A DNA stretch of 15,924 nt from Pseudomonadota bacterium (GTDB taxonomy: Bacteria > Pseudomonadota > Gammaproteobacteria > Arenicellales > UBA868): the NCBI GenBank assembly GCA_018661145.1, contig JABJIU010000259.1, forward strand, positions 1 to 15,924, given 5' to 3'. The notes under the pieces are model-generated. The model was not told where the DNA came from, ran no database searches, and was given only the letters and a program-made list of their open reading frames with translations. Position numbers and translations under genes: made by a program. This document shows, piece by piece, positions 5,805 to 14,522 of the stretch (its first letter is position 1; each line of letters starts with the position of its first letter).

Positions 5805-6905
5805 ATGAAATCGACGCTAATCGCGAATTCTGATGACCCATTAGCAGCGCCTCGGCCACTGCTCGAGGTGCGCAATATTTCCTGTAATTATGGGCTTGAA
5901 AGAGCCGTTTTTGATCTCAGTCTCACTGTTCACCGGGGTGAACAGGTTTGCCTGCTCGGACCAAGTGGTTGTGGGAAGACGACGGTGTTGCGGGCAATCG
6001 CGGGATTTCATCCGCTACTTACCGGTGAGATCTGTATTAACGATCAGCAAGTGTCCGCTGTGGGGGCAATGGTTCCGCCCGAGGTACGTCGGGTGGGCAT
6101 GGTGTTCCAGGATCACGCGCTGTTTCCCCACCTGTCGGTTCGCCAGAACGTTGCATCGGGGCTGCGTTCGTTTTCCGCCCATGAGCAAAAATCGGCTGTG
6201 GACGACATGCTGGACCGGATGGGCCTTTCACGTCATGCAGAGAAGTATCCGCACGAACTTTCTGGCGGCCAGCAGCAGCGGGTTGCACTCGCCCGTGCAC
6301 TTGTACCCAAGCCGTTGCTGCTGTTGATGGATGAACCGTTCTCCAATCTGGATCAGGAACTTCGGGAGCATATGGGGCAGGAGGTTTCCGATATGCTCAA
6401 AGAGAACGGCATCACCTGCGTGATGGTGACACATGATCAGAACGATGCCTTTGCCTTGGGGGATCATGTTGCAGTGATGGCCGATGGCGCGATCATCCAA
6501 TGGGACACGCCCTACAATCTTTACCATCAGCCATGTACCTATTTCGTTGCTGACTTTATCGGCAATGGCATCTTTCTGGCCGGAACCATCTCTACACCGA
6601 CCCGTGTGGCAACCTCACTAGGCGATCTTGAAAGTGATACCAATCTGGAAATGAAGGTCGATGCTTCGATCGAGGTGTTGATCCGGCCCGATGATGTGGT
6701 GCATGACCCGGACGGTCCGATACGGGCAAAGGTGCACAGGCGCGCCTTCAAGGGCGCCGAGATCATGTACACCTTGCGTACTGCCGAAGGTATTACGCTG
6801 TTGGCGCTCTTTCCAAGCCACGCCAATTTTGAAATCAGTGACGAGGTGTCAGTGCGCCTGGCTGTCGATCATTTGGTGGTGTTTGAGCGCGAGTCTGAGA
6901 CATAG
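5805..6905 (+). CDS. Ferric iron ABC transporter, ATP-binding protein (FbpC/FutC type)
   Basis: A 366-residue cytoplasmic ATPase that powers Fe(III) import through the adjacent permease. All nucleotide-binding motifs are intact: Walker A GPSGCGKTT (52-60), Q-loop FQDHALFPH (Gln102), signature LSGGQQQR (from 152), Walker B LLLLMDEP (171-178) and H-loop His210. After about residue 250 a TOBE-like C-terminal domain follows (FIGNGIFLAGTI, VLIRPDDV, TLLALFPSH), as in CysA/MalK/FbpC ATPases. The start at 5805 lies just after the permease stop, with only a weak ribosome site, so coupling to the permease is likely. It is the last gene of the importer. The next gene is convergent, 55 bases away. Confidence 0.93.
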   Translation: MKSTLIANSDDPLAAPRPLLEVRNISCNYGLERAVFDLSLTVHRGEQVCLLGPSGCGKTTVLRAIAGFHPLLTGEICINDQQVSAVGAMVPPEVRRVGMVFQDHALFPHLSVRQNVASGLRSFSAHEQKSAVDDMLDRMGLSRHAEKYPHELSGGQQQRVALARALVPKPLLLLMDEPFSNLDQELREHMGQEVSDMLKENGITCVMVTHDQNDAFALGDHVAVMADGAIIQWDTPYNLYHQPCTYFVADFIGNGIFLAGTISTPTRVATSLGDLESDTNLEMKVDASIEVLIRPDDVVHDPDGPIRAKVHRRAFKGAEIMYTLRTAEGITLLALFPSHANFEISDEVSVRLAVDHLVVFERESET

Positions 6906-6960
6906 CCCGGTCTCGACTTTAAGCAGCGGACGGTGAATGACCCATCGTAACTCCTGATGG

Positions 6961-8211
6961 TTAATCAGGTGCGTATGGCGTCAGGTAGGCGGCCATCAGG
7001 GAAAGATAGTCACCGCTCTCCTTTACTTCCATTCGGGCAACGGCGCGATGATGCACCTCATCCGGACCATCGGCATAGCGCAGCGCGCGACCCCAGGTCC
7101 AGTGGTCTGCCAGGGGAGTGTCGGGACTGACCCCCATTGCGCCGAAAGCCTGCATTGCTCGATCCAGCACGGTGGTGTGCAGCATCGGCACTAGGGCCTT
7201 GATCATTGAAACCTCTTTGCGCGCCGCTTTGGCGCCATGTTCGTCAATCAGCCAGGCGGTTTTCAGAACCAGTAGTCGCGCCTGCTCGATCTCGATGCGC
7301 GAGCGTGAGATCCACTCAGCAACACTGCCGTGCTCATGCAGGTAGCGTCCAAAGGTTTTGCGTTCCTGCGCCCTTGCAGTCATCAACGCAAGAGCGAGTT
7401 CGGCAGCGCCGATGGAGCGCATGCAGTGATGTATTCGGCCGGGGCCGAGCCGGGCCTGGGCTAGGGCAAAGCCTGAGCCTTCTTCGCCGAGCAAATGGCT
7501 CGCGGGCACCCGTACATGGTCAAAGATGATTTCACAGTGACCTTCCGGATGATAATGATTCACGACGGTGAGATTTCTGACGATGTTGACTCCCGGCGTA
7601 TTCATCGGCACCAGCACCATGCTTTGCTGATGATAGGTATCGGCATTGGGATCGGTTTTTCCCATCACGATCAGCAACTGGCAGTTCGGGTGTGCCGCAT
7701 TGGTGATCCACCACTTGCGACCATTGATTACGTAATCGTCGCCGTCGCGTTCGATCTGGGTCTGAATATTGGCGGCATCGGAAGAAGCAGTATCCGGTTC
7801 AGTCATGGCAAAGGCGGACCGGATCTCACCATTCAAGAGCGGTACCAGCCATTCGTCATACTGCTCGGGGGTGGCAAACATGTGCAAGAGTTCCATATTG
7901 CCTGTGTCAGGCGCGCTGCAGTTGAATGCCTCTGATGCCCAGCTAATGCGGCCCATGATCTCGGCAAGCGGCGCGTACTCAAGATTGGTCAGGGGTGTCC
8001 CTGGTTCTTCCGCCTTGAGTCCCGGCAGGAAGAGATTCCACAGGCCCTGTTGCCGGGCTGTCGTCTTGAGTTCCTCCATAAAGGAGACCGGATAAATCCC
8101 TGCATGAACTTCCCGGCGCCAATCCTGGATTTTCGGGACGATATGCGCATCCATAAAGTTCTGAATCTGGCCGCGTAGACCCTCGACCTTGTCGGTATAG
8201 GCGAACTCCAT
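6961..8211 (-). CDS. Acyl-CoA dehydrogenase family protein, ACAD10/ACAD11 type
   Basis: A 416-residue FAD-dependent acyl-CoA dehydrogenase of normal length. The order is N-terminal helical domain, AMTEPDTASSDAANI and NGRKWWITNA of the middle beta domain, then the C-terminal helical domain with GRIHHCMRSIG, RKTFGRYL, MQAFGAMGVS and ALRYADGPDEVH (379-387). The last motif is typical of the ACAD10/11 branch. By eye its Asp stands where other members have the YEGT catalytic Glu, so simple alpha-beta dehydrogenation may not be the only chemistry. In mammals ACAD10/11 act on phosphorylated 4-hydroxyacyl-CoAs; the kinase partner is encoded two genes upstream in this block. ATG 8211 has AGGAG with good spacing (rc 8221-8225). 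It is 97 bases after the oxidoreductase gene and probably in the same operon. Confidence 0.92.
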   Translation of the reverse strand: MEFAYTDKVEGLRGQIQNFMDAHIVPKIQDWRREVHAGIYPVSFMEELKTTARQQGLWNLFLPGLKAEEPGTPLTNLEYAPLAEIMGRISWASEAFNCSAPDTGNMELLHMFATPEQYDEWLVPLLNGEIRSAFAMTEPDTASSDAANIQTQIERDGDDYVINGRKWWITNAAHPNCQLLIVMGKTDPNADTYHQQSMVLVPMNTPGVNIVRNLTVVNHYHPEGHCEIIFDHVRVPASHLLGEEGSGFALAQARLGPGRIHHCMRSIGAAELALALMTARAQERKTFGRYLHEHGSVAEWISRSRIEIEQARLLVLKTAWLIDEHGAKAARKEVSMIKALVPMLHTTVLDRAMQAFGAMGVSPDTPLADHWTWGRALRYADGPDEVHHRAVARMEVKESGDYLSLMAAYLTPYAPD

Positions 8212-8308
8212 AGCAGTTAACTCCTAAGTGTGAGCGATGATGCTAGCAGGGATATCGGAGAACTTCCAAGGACTCCCGTACCTGCTGCCTGGGTGCAATC
8301 CGGATTCA

Positions 8309-9286
8309 TCACGGATTCAGAACGATCTTTCCCTGTACTGCGCGTTGCTCGATCTGTGACAGCGCGCAGGGCGCTTCGTTAAGCGGCATCACCGCGTGCA
8401 GGTGTGGGGTAAGTTTGCCGCTCGCCGCCATTTCAAAAAGCTGTCCGTGATTAGTCTGCGCCTGTGCAGGATCGCGGTCACAGAAACTACCCCAGAATAC
8501 ACCCACGATGCTGTAGCCCTTGACCAGAGGGAGATTGAGCGGAACCTTGGGGATGGCACCATCGGCAAACCCGATGACCAGCCATCGACCATTCCAGCCC
8601 ACCGACCGGGCCAGGGATTTCGCAAGATCACCACCCACCGGATCAAAAATGACGTCAGCGCCTGCACCGCCGGTCAGAGACTTAATGGCGTCACGGACAT
8701 CGTCTTTGCCAGTATTGATTGCGACGTCGGCGCCATGCTGTTTGGCTGTGTGCAATTTTTCATCGTTTGAGCAGGCCGCAATCACGTGAGCCCCAAGGGC
8801 ATGACCGATCTGTACGGCAGCGAGGCCCGTACCGCCGGCAGCACCGGTCACCAACAGGGTCTCCCCGGAACGAAGTGCTGCCCTTTGAACCAGCGCATGA
8901 TAGGCCGTGCCATGGGCGCACAAGAGCGCGCCGGCGTGATCAAAATCCAGCGCCTCAGGTATCGGGTAGATATGACTGGCCGGCACCACGACGGCTTCGG
9001 CATAGGTGCCGAACTGCGGACTCATGGCGGCCACCCGGTCGCCGACAGTAAACGTCGTGACGTTTTTTCCAAGGGCTGCAATGGTGCCGGCACATTCGAT
9101 GCCGGGAATAAAAGGAAACGAAGGTTTGACTTGGTACAAGCCGCGCACCAGGAGTGCGTCGGGAAAGTTCACCCCGACAGAGGCAACGTCGATGAGAACC
9201 TCGTCGGCCCCGGGCGCAGGTTCTGGTATCTGCTGCACAGAAAGATCCTCAACGGGTCCGAATGCCTGACAGACAATGGCCTTCAT
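8309..9286 (-). CDS. NADPH:quinone oxidoreductase-like MDR family protein (zinc-free)
   Basis: A 325-residue medium-chain dehydrogenase/reductase. The N-terminal GroES-like part shows SVGVNFPDALLVRGLYQ and FIPGIECAGTI; the Rossmann part shows VTGAAGGTGLAAVQIGHALGA. The Asn of GVNFPD and the lack of a structural-zinc Cys cluster fit the quinone oxidoreductase/zeta-crystallin-like zinc-free branch. It would use NAD(P)H to reduce a quinone or an alpha,beta-unsaturated carbonyl; the substrate cannot be read from sequence. The ATG at 9286 overlaps the kinase stop as ATGA, and a good GGAGGGG lies inside the kinase end. Lying between an ACAD10-type kinase and an ACAD10/11-type dehydrogenase, it may act on an enoyl intermediate of the same pathway; that is inference. 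Confidence 0.9.
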   Translation of the reverse strand: MKAIVCQAFGPVEDLSVQQIPEPAPGADEVLIDVASVGVNFPDALLVRGLYQVKPSFPFIPGIECAGTIAALGKNVTTFTVGDRVAAMSPQFGTYAEAVVVPASHIYPIPEALDFDHAGALLCAHGTAYHALVQRAALRSGETLLVTGAAGGTGLAAVQIGHALGAHVIAACSNDEKLHTAKQHGADVAINTGKDDVRDAIKSLTGGAGADVIFDPVGGDLAKSLARSVGWNGRWLVIGFADGAIPKVPLNLPLVKGYSIVGVFWGSFCDRDPAQAQTNHGQLFEMAASGKLTPHLHAVMPLNEAPCALSQIEQRAVQGKIVLNP

Positions 9287-10320
9287 AAGTTATCCCCTCC
9301 GGTCATCGAAATGTTGAATCCCATCTCGGCAAGCAATGGAGTCAGTGCACCTACCCGAACTGCTTGCTCGCTTGATGCGTTGCCATCCAGCGCCCGCTTG
9401 AGAACTCCCTGGCATATCGCAGCCAGTCTGAAAAAACTGAAGGCGAGATAAAACGGCCAGTTGCTGATGGCTTCAATACCACGAAGGGTGCAGTACTGGC
9501 GGACAATTTCTGATTCTTCGGGAATTCCCAGCGCTGGTCGATCAACGTCAGCGAGACCCCGAATCTGTTCATGGTTTGGCATGCGCAGACACATGCAGAA
9601 ATAGGCAAGGTCAGCAAAGGGATGACCGAGGGTTGAGAGTTCCCAGTCGATCACAGCCTGGATACTGGTCTTTTCGTACGTCATGATCAGGTTATCCAGG
9701 CGGTAGTCGCCATGGATGAGAGCGCTTTGGCCGTCGTCATCCGGCGTATGCTGGGACAACCACAACATCAGCGATTCCATTGCGCCGATCGACGTGGTTT
9801 CACTGGCGCGGTACTGGCCGGTCCAGCGTTTGATCTGACGTTCAAAATAACTGCCGGGCCGGCCGAAGTCGGTCAAGCCGATGCCTGTCGGATCAAGTGA
9901 GTGCAGGGCCGCCAACACGCGGATTTCATCGCGGTATAAGGTCCCGCGCTCATCCAGGTTAAGTTCGGGCAATGCCGGATCCCAGAAGATGGGGCCATCC
10001 TCATAACTCATGACAAAGAAAACGGCGCCAATCACTTCGAGGTCTTCGCAAAGGCACAAAACCGAAGGCACCGGTACCGGGGAGTGGGCAAGTGCCTCCA
10101 TCACTCGGAACTCGCGTTCCACAGCGTGGGCGGATTTCAACAGCTTACCCTTGGGTTTGCTGCGCAGGACGTATTGGCCCTCTTCGGCTTGCAGCAGGTA
10201 TGTCGGGTTGGACTGCCCGCCGGCAAATTTTTCCGCAGACCGAATGGCTCCGACGGAGGGCGCTGCATTCTCCAGATAGCGCTGCAGACGTGTGATATCG
10301 AAATCCGGCTGGGTATTCAT
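9283..10320 (-). CDS. APH-family kinase, ACAD10/LvaA-like (probable hydroxyacyl-CoA kinase)
   Basis: A 345-residue protein of the aminoglycoside phosphotransferase fold, in the branch related to the N-terminal domain of ACAD10/11 and, by recall, the levulinate kinase LvaA. Visible motifs are the nucleotide loop FAGGQSNPTYLL (32-43), LRSKPKGKLL, the catalytic loop HGDYRLDN (203-210) and the metal-binding VIDWELSTLGHPFADLAY (223-240). All key residues are present, so it should be active. Family knowledge suggests phosphorylation of a 4-hydroxyacyl-CoA; antibiotic resistance is unlikely. The frame is open back to 10395, but the ATG at 10320 forms an ATGA overlap with the exporter stop and removes an Arg-rich, unlike-family extension. 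The downstream oxidoreductase is also coupled by ATGA. Confidence 0.88.
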   Translation of the reverse strand: MNTQPDFDITRLQRYLENAAPSVGAIRSAEKFAGGQSNPTYLLQAEEGQYVLRSKPKGKLLKSAHAVEREFRVMEALAHSPVPVPSVLCLCEDLEVIGAVFFVMSYEDGPIFWDPALPELNLDERGTLYRDEIRVLAALHSLDPTGIGLTDFGRPGSYFERQIKRWTGQYRASETTSIGAMESLMLWLSQHTPDDDGQSALIHGDYRLDNLIMTYEKTSIQAVIDWELSTLGHPFADLAYFCMCLRMPNHEQIRGLADVDRPALGIPEESEIVRQYCTLRGIEAISNWPFYLAFSFFRLAAICQGVLKRALDGNASSEQAVRVGALTPLLAEMGFNISMTGGDNL

Positions 10321-12152
10321 GTCGGATCTGGCGACAGGACAGTCGCCCCGGGATCGGCGGACGCCTGACGCTCTTCCTTCTGTTGCTCTTGCCACAGCCG
10401 TGCATACAGTCCGCCATCGGCCCGTAATTGTAGGTGAGCACCGCGCTCAGTAATTTCACCGTCGTCGAGGACCAGTATCTGGTCTGCGTCGACGATTGTC
10501 GAAAGGCGATGGGCGATCACAAGAGAAGTCCGACCTTTGGAGATTTCGACAAAGTTACTCTGAATCTCGCGCTCTGTGCTGCTGTCTAGAGAAGAAGTAG
10601 CTTCATCAAAGAAGAAAATCTCGGGATCACGAAGCAGAGCACGGGCGATAGCAACACGCTGCTTCTCACCGCCTGAAAGTTTCAGTCCACGCTCCCCCAC
10701 GACGGTCTGATAGCCGGCTGGCAGACGTTGGATGAAATCATCCAGTTGTGCTGCTTTGGCTGCAGCCAGAATGCGGGCCTCATCGGCTTTTGGATCCCCG
10801 TAGGCAATGTTGTAGTAAAGGGTATCGTTGAACAGCACGGTATCTTGGGGGACGACGCCAATCGCCTGGCGGAGGGAATGCTGGGTCACGTCGAGAAGAT
10901 CCTGACCATCGATCAGGATGCTTCCGCTTTGCGGATCATAAAAGCGCAGCAGCAGCCGGCTGATCGTGGATTTGCCGGAACCCGTGGGCCCGACGATCGC
11001 TGTGGTGGTGCCGGGGGCTACCGAAAAACTGACGTTATGGAGGATGGTGCGCTCGCTTTCGTAGCCAAAGCTGACGTGTCGAAACTCGATGGAACCCCCC
11101 TGGTGTCGCAGCGTTTGGGCATGAGCCGCATCAGCGACTTCCGTTTCTTCATCCACTAGTGAGAACAGGTTCTCCATGTCCACCATAGCTTGGCGAATTT
11201 CCCGGTACACTGTGCCGAGGATGTTGAGCGGGATCGCGATTTGCAGTAGGTAGGTGTTGACCACCACGAAATCACCCACCGTCATGTCCCCGTTGCGGAT
11301 ATCAAAGGCGGCGAGCACCAGCATGAGCGTAACTCCTGCAGTCACCACCCCCGCCTGGGCCACGTTGAGCAGTGACAGACTTTCGCGGGTACGGACTGCA
11401 GCCGTTTCGTAGTCCGCCAGGGCTTCATCCAGGCGCGCAACCTCATGGGCCTCATTGTTGAAGTAGCGCACTGTCTCAAAATTGAGCAGCGAATCCACGG
11501 TCCGACTGCCGATGTCGTTCTCGGCATCATTCATTTCCCGCCGGATACGGGTGCGCCACGTGGTAATGACAAAGGTCAGCCAGACGTACAGCGCGATGAT
11601 AGTGACCGTAATCGCCGTATACATAAAACCAAACAGCACCCAGAGAATGCCTCCGACCAGCAGCAGTTCTATGATAGTAGGGATCACGTTGAAGGCAACA
11701 AAGGAGAGCAGGAAACGGACACTGTTAGTACCGCGGTCTATAAAGCGGTTGAGCGCCCCCGTTTTGCGGGAGAGATGAAAGTGGATCGACAGCGAGTGCA
11801 GGTGCTCAAAGACTTTTAGTGCGAGTGCCCGTACGGCGTTTTGCGCCACGCGTGCAAAGAGCGCATCGCGCAACTCATTTAGTGCCAGCGAAGACAGCCG
11901 GAAGATTCCGTAGGCGAGAATGACGGCGAGTGGGATTCCGAGCCACAGGCCGGTCTCGTGATTGAGGTTGCCGAGCTGGTCTACAGCATCGCCCACTACC
12001 AGCGGCACCATGACATTGGCCGCTTTGGCGAGCAGCAGACTCAGCATGGCAACAAATACCCGCGCTTTGAGATCAGTCCGCTCGGCCGGCCAGAGGAAAG
12101 GTAGGAGAGTGGAAAAAGTCCTGAGTGAGTTTGAAGACGCTGAGGGATCCAT
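10317..12152 (-). CDS. ABC exporter of the Atm1/ABCB7/HMT1 type
   Basis: A 611-residue half-transporter with a six-helix membrane domain (about 30-320) and a C-terminal ATPase (about 355-590). Atm1 marks are visible: SRKTGALNRFIDRGTNSVRF, VIPTIIELLLVGGIL and SLLNFETVRYFNNE. ATPase motifs are complete: Walker A GPTGSGKST (388-396), signature LSGGEKQR (491-498), Walker B IFFFDEA (511-517) and IAHRLS. It would act as a homodimer in the inner membrane. Bacterial Atm1 proteins export glutathione-linked metals or persulfides, and mitochondrial ones serve Fe-S assembly; the substrate here is unknown. ATG 12152 has no clear ribosome site. Its stop overlaps the kinase start (ATGA), an unusual partner for this exporter. 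Confidence 0.93.
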   Translation of the reverse strand: MDPSASSNSLRTFSTLLPFLWPAERTDLKARVFVAMLSLLLAKAANVMVPLVVGDAVDQLGNLNHETGLWLGIPLAVILAYGIFRLSSLALNELRDALFARVAQNAVRALALKVFEHLHSLSIHFHLSRKTGALNRFIDRGTNSVRFLLSFVAFNVIPTIIELLLVGGILWVLFGFMYTAITVTIIALYVWLTFVITTWRTRIRREMNDAENDIGSRTVDSLLNFETVRYFNNEAHEVARLDEALADYETAAVRTRESLSLLNVAQAGVVTAGVTLMLVLAAFDIRNGDMTVGDFVVVNTYLLQIAIPLNILGTVYREIRQAMVDMENLFSLVDEETEVADAAHAQTLRHQGGSIEFRHVSFGYESERTILHNVSFSVAPGTTTAIVGPTGSGKSTISRLLLRFYDPQSGSILIDGQDLLDVTQHSLRQAIGVVPQDTVLFNDTLYYNIAYGDPKADEARILAAAKAAQLDDFIQRLPAGYQTVVGERGLKLSGGEKQRVAIARALLRDPEIFFFDEATSSLDSSTEREIQSNFVEISKGRTSLVIAHRLSTIVDADQILVLDDGEITERGAHLQLRADGGLYARLWQEQQKEERQASADPGATVLSPDPT

Positions 12153-12215
12153 AACGTTAGGCAGTAGGCGCGGCTGGCAACGGGGCCGGGCAGAATCCCG
12201 GTGAGGTCGGCAGGT

Positions 12216-13223
12216 CTACCCCATTATTTGCCAGTTGAGTGGTGGTTCGTCCATCAGCGCTGCCTGTTCTCGCAGGTCGAGGATATGCTGCTCCCAACTG
12301 CGGGGGGTATTAAACCACGGGAAAGCTCTCGGGAAGGCTGGGTCTGTCCAGCGTCTGGCAATCCAGGCGAAGTAGTGCATCAGGCGCAGGGTACGAAGTG
12401 CCTCAATCAGGTTGAGTTCTGCTGGATCGAAATCAGTGAAAACCGTATAGCCCTCAAGAAGGGTATTCAGGGAGCGCTCGCGTTCTTCCCGTTCGCCCGA
12501 AAGGAACATCCAGAGATCCTGTGTGGCTGGCGCCATTCGGGAATCATCCAGGTCCACCATATGCGGCCCCTCTTCGGTCCACAGGATATTGCCACGATGG
12601 CAGTCGCCGTGTGTCCGGATCAGCCTCAGGTCCGGACAGCGCTCATAACACCAGGTGACCCTTTGAATCAGGTCTTCGGCCAGCGACTGATAGGCCGGGA
12701 TCAAATCGGTCGGAATGAACTCGTGCTCGAGAAGAAACCGCATGCAGTCCGTACCAAAGGTTGTGACATCCAGTATCGGTCGGTGTCTGTAGGGTTGTTC
12801 TCCACCGATTGCATGCAGTCGCCCGATAAACCGTCCGAGCTGACGCAGTTGTTCCGCATCTTCAAAATCTGGGGCTCGTCCACCGCGTCGCTCAAACAGG
12901 GCGAAGCGGAATTTGCCGAAATACTGGAGCGTGTTTCCGCTGTCATCGGCAATGGGTGGCACCAGATCTAGCTCCCGCGACGCCAGATCGAGAGAAAAGG
13001 CGTGCTCTTCCAGAATCGCCTCGTCGCTCCAACGGTCAGGACGATAGAACTTGGCGATGAGTGTGTTGCCGTCGTCCAGACCCAACTGATATACCCGGTT
13101 CTCAAAACTATTCATCTCGAGCAGTCGGCCATCACAATGCAGCCCCTGGCTTTCAACGGCCGCAAGAACCTGTTCAGGCCCAAGGCCTTGGTAACTTCCG
13201 GCAGGTTCGGCGGACTCGGTCAT
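12216..13223 (-). CDS. srkA: SrkA/YihE-like stress response Ser/Thr protein kinase
   Basis: A 335-residue cytoplasmic kinase of the RdoA/YihE family, close to the 328 residues of the E. coli protein. The N-terminal lobe shows MNSFENRVYQLGLDDG, matching the family's SYENRVYQ, and LIAKFYRPDRWSDEAILEEH with the ATP-binding Lys. The catalytic loop is THGDCHRGN (204-212, Asp207), and the metal-binding segment is VDLDDSRMAPATQDLWMFL (223-241). In E. coli this kinase protects against stress-induced cell death in the Cpx context; there it lies before dsbA, but here it follows a transporter by 6 bases. The ATG at 13223 has no strong ribosome site, so it may depend on translation of the transporter. 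Assignment is firm. Confidence 0.93.
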   Translation of the reverse strand: MTESAEPAGSYQGLGPEQVLAAVESQGLHCDGRLLEMNSFENRVYQLGLDDGNTLIAKFYRPDRWSDEAILEEHAFSLDLASRELDLVPPIADDSGNTLQYFGKFRFALFERRGGRAPDFEDAEQLRQLGRFIGRLHAIGGEQPYRHRPILDVTTFGTDCMRFLLEHEFIPTDLIPAYQSLAEDLIQRVTWCYERCPDLRLIRTHGDCHRGNILWTEEGPHMVDLDDSRMAPATQDLWMFLSGEREERERSLNTLLEGYTVFTDFDPAELNLIEALRTLRLMHYFAWIARRWTDPAFPRAFPWFNTPRSWEQHILDLREQAALMDEPPLNWQIMG

Positions 13224-13229
13224 GGATGG

Positions 13230-14489
13230 TCAGGCAGGCTGATTCTGGGGTATGTTGGGCTTTATACGCAGGGCGACAACGATCAGGACTGCTCCTGCCG
13301 CAATGAAGATGCCAAAGAAACTACAGATCCAGTATATGCTGAGTCCGGCGTCCATCAGCATGCCCATGGCCACCGGGCCCAGTGCCGACGCAAAAACCAT
13401 CAAAGCAAGGTACAGACTCTTAATAGCGCCGAGGTATTTGGGGCCATAGAGCTCTGCCCACAGAGCCGATGCTGATGTGTGGATGAGTCCCGTGTGTATG
13501 CCCATCATGAGCATATAGGGGATCACCCAGAATGCGTGATCCGCAACCGCGAGCATGAAGCACGCCCCAACCAGCGGAATCAGCATGACCTGAATCACGC
13601 GCACGGCACGGAACCGATCAACAAGCGGTCCCGCCAGCAGCGCCGTGATAATACCCGCAAGCGCATAGAAGATATACGTGCCGGTAATCCATTCTCCGGA
13701 CCATCCTTTGGCTTCCGCGATATTGAGATGATGGAAAAAGAAGGCCGTCCCGATCATCGGCGAGGACAGTATTCCGGGACTCATAACGTAAAACCGCAGA
13801 TCACGAAGCACCTGTGCTCGCGTCCATGAAATCAGTTTTGGTGCTGCAGGGTTTTCCTTTGCGGAGAGCTGACTGAGATACCGGCGGTGAAAACGGTCGT
13901 GATTGCTTAAGAGCCAGATCGTTGCCGGAATCAAGGTCACCCCGATCAGTATTGCTGCACTGCCATACGTCCAGCGCCAGCCTACTACGGCGATCAGTAC
14001 CACTGCGAGAAAGGGCAGTACGGCTTCGCCCACGCTATATCCCAAAGAAGCGACTGCAATTGCACGACCTCGTTCACGATCAAAATAGCGCGCCATGCTG
14101 GTGATCGAAACGTGTGAGGCAAGTCCTTGCCCGGAATGCCTCAACAGAAAAATAGCCAGTATCAGCATTATGGGTCCAGTCACTATCGAGATGTAGGCGC
14201 AGGCGGCAAGTAGCCCCAGTCCGACCACAAGTGCATAGCCCGATAGCGAGAAGCGGTCAATCAGCGCACCGGTAAAGGGCATCAGCAGGGCACTGATCAG
14301 CGTGCCGGCCAGATAGATGCCTCCCCAAAGCGTGTGGCTGAGACCGAACTCGGCTTGAATCTGTGGCCCGAATACACCAATAAAATAGGTCTGGCCGAAG
14401 CTCGAGTACAAGGCCATCAGGAAACTGAAAATCACCAGGCGGGCGTTGGTGACAAAAAGCTGTCCATAGGCGGCGATGGGACTTTTCAT
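13230..14489 (-). CDS. Major facilitator superfamily transporter
   Basis: A 419-residue inner-membrane protein with about twelve hydrophobic segments and a central cytoplasmic loop near residues 200-225 (HRRYLSQLSAKENPAAPK). The MFS loop signatures are present in weak form: GALIDRFSLS after the second helix, ARYFDRERGRAIAVASLGYS after the fourth and GPLVDRFRAVRVIQ in the second half. The SSFGQTYFIGVFGP opening is typical of a proteobacterial MFS group with unassigned substrates, so I give none. It leads the leftward block, with an upstream 15-base palindrome at 14508-14522, and sits 6 bases before the SrkA-like gene, probably in one transcript. Confidence 0.9.
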   Translation of the reverse strand: MKSPIAAYGQLFVTNARLVIFSFLMALYSSFGQTYFIGVFGPQIQAEFGLSHTLWGGIYLAGTLISALLMPFTGALIDRFSLSGYALVVGLGLLAACAYISIVTGPIMLILAIFLLRHSGQGLASHVSITSMARYFDRERGRAIAVASLGYSVGEAVLPFLAVVLIAVVGWRWTYGSAAILIGVTLIPATIWLLSNHDRFHRRYLSQLSAKENPAAPKLISWTRAQVLRDLRFYVMSPGILSSPMIGTAFFFHHLNIAEAKGWSGEWITGTYIFYALAGIITALLAGPLVDRFRAVRVIQVMLIPLVGACFMLAVADHAFWVIPYMLMMGIHTGLIHTSASALWAELYGPKYLGAIKSLYLALMVFASALGPVAMGMLMDAGLSIYWICSFFGIFIAAGAVLIVVALRIKPNIPQNQPA

Positions 14490-14507
14490 GGATCGTCAGA
14501 GTTCCAA

Positions 14508-14522
14508 CGCCAGAGTCTGGCG
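14508..14522. repeat. Perfect 7-1-7 palindrome upstream of the MFS gene
   Basis: CGCCAGA-G-TCTGGCG is a perfect inverted repeat ending 19 bases before the MFS start, within its leader or promoter region. It could be a regulator operator or a short hairpin in the message. No cognate regulator is encoded in the window. The rest of the 14490-14776 region contains an imperfect CAGGGGTCA/TGACCCTG inverted repeat (14593-14623) and a 10-base direct repeat GCCGAATCGA (14642 and 14671), and no convincing gene. Confidence 0.5.

Noticed and set aside
6953..6969. CCTGAT/ATCAGG hairpin between the convergent genes
   Set aside because: Short stem overlapping the dehydrogenase stop with no T-tract; too weak to call a terminator.
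8786..9451. 221-codon open frame on the + strand
   Set aside because: Antisense to the oxidoreductase and kinase genes, with a low-complexity Arg/Gly-rich product.
9283..10320. Aminoglycoside resistance gene
   Set aside because: The fold is shared, but the motifs and the acyl-CoA catabolic neighbours fit the ACAD10-type kinase branch.
10321..10395. 25-residue extension of the APH-type kinase
   Set aside because: The extra Arg-rich segment is not family-like and would lengthen the overlap with the exporter gene; the ATGA start is preferred.
12186..12201. CCGGG/CCCGG hairpin between the SrkA-like and exporter genes
   Set aside because: Five-pair stem with no T-tract; could be chance in GC-rich sequence.
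12201..12971. 256-codon open frame on the + strand
   Set aside because: Antisense to the well-supported SrkA-like kinase; no recognisable domain.
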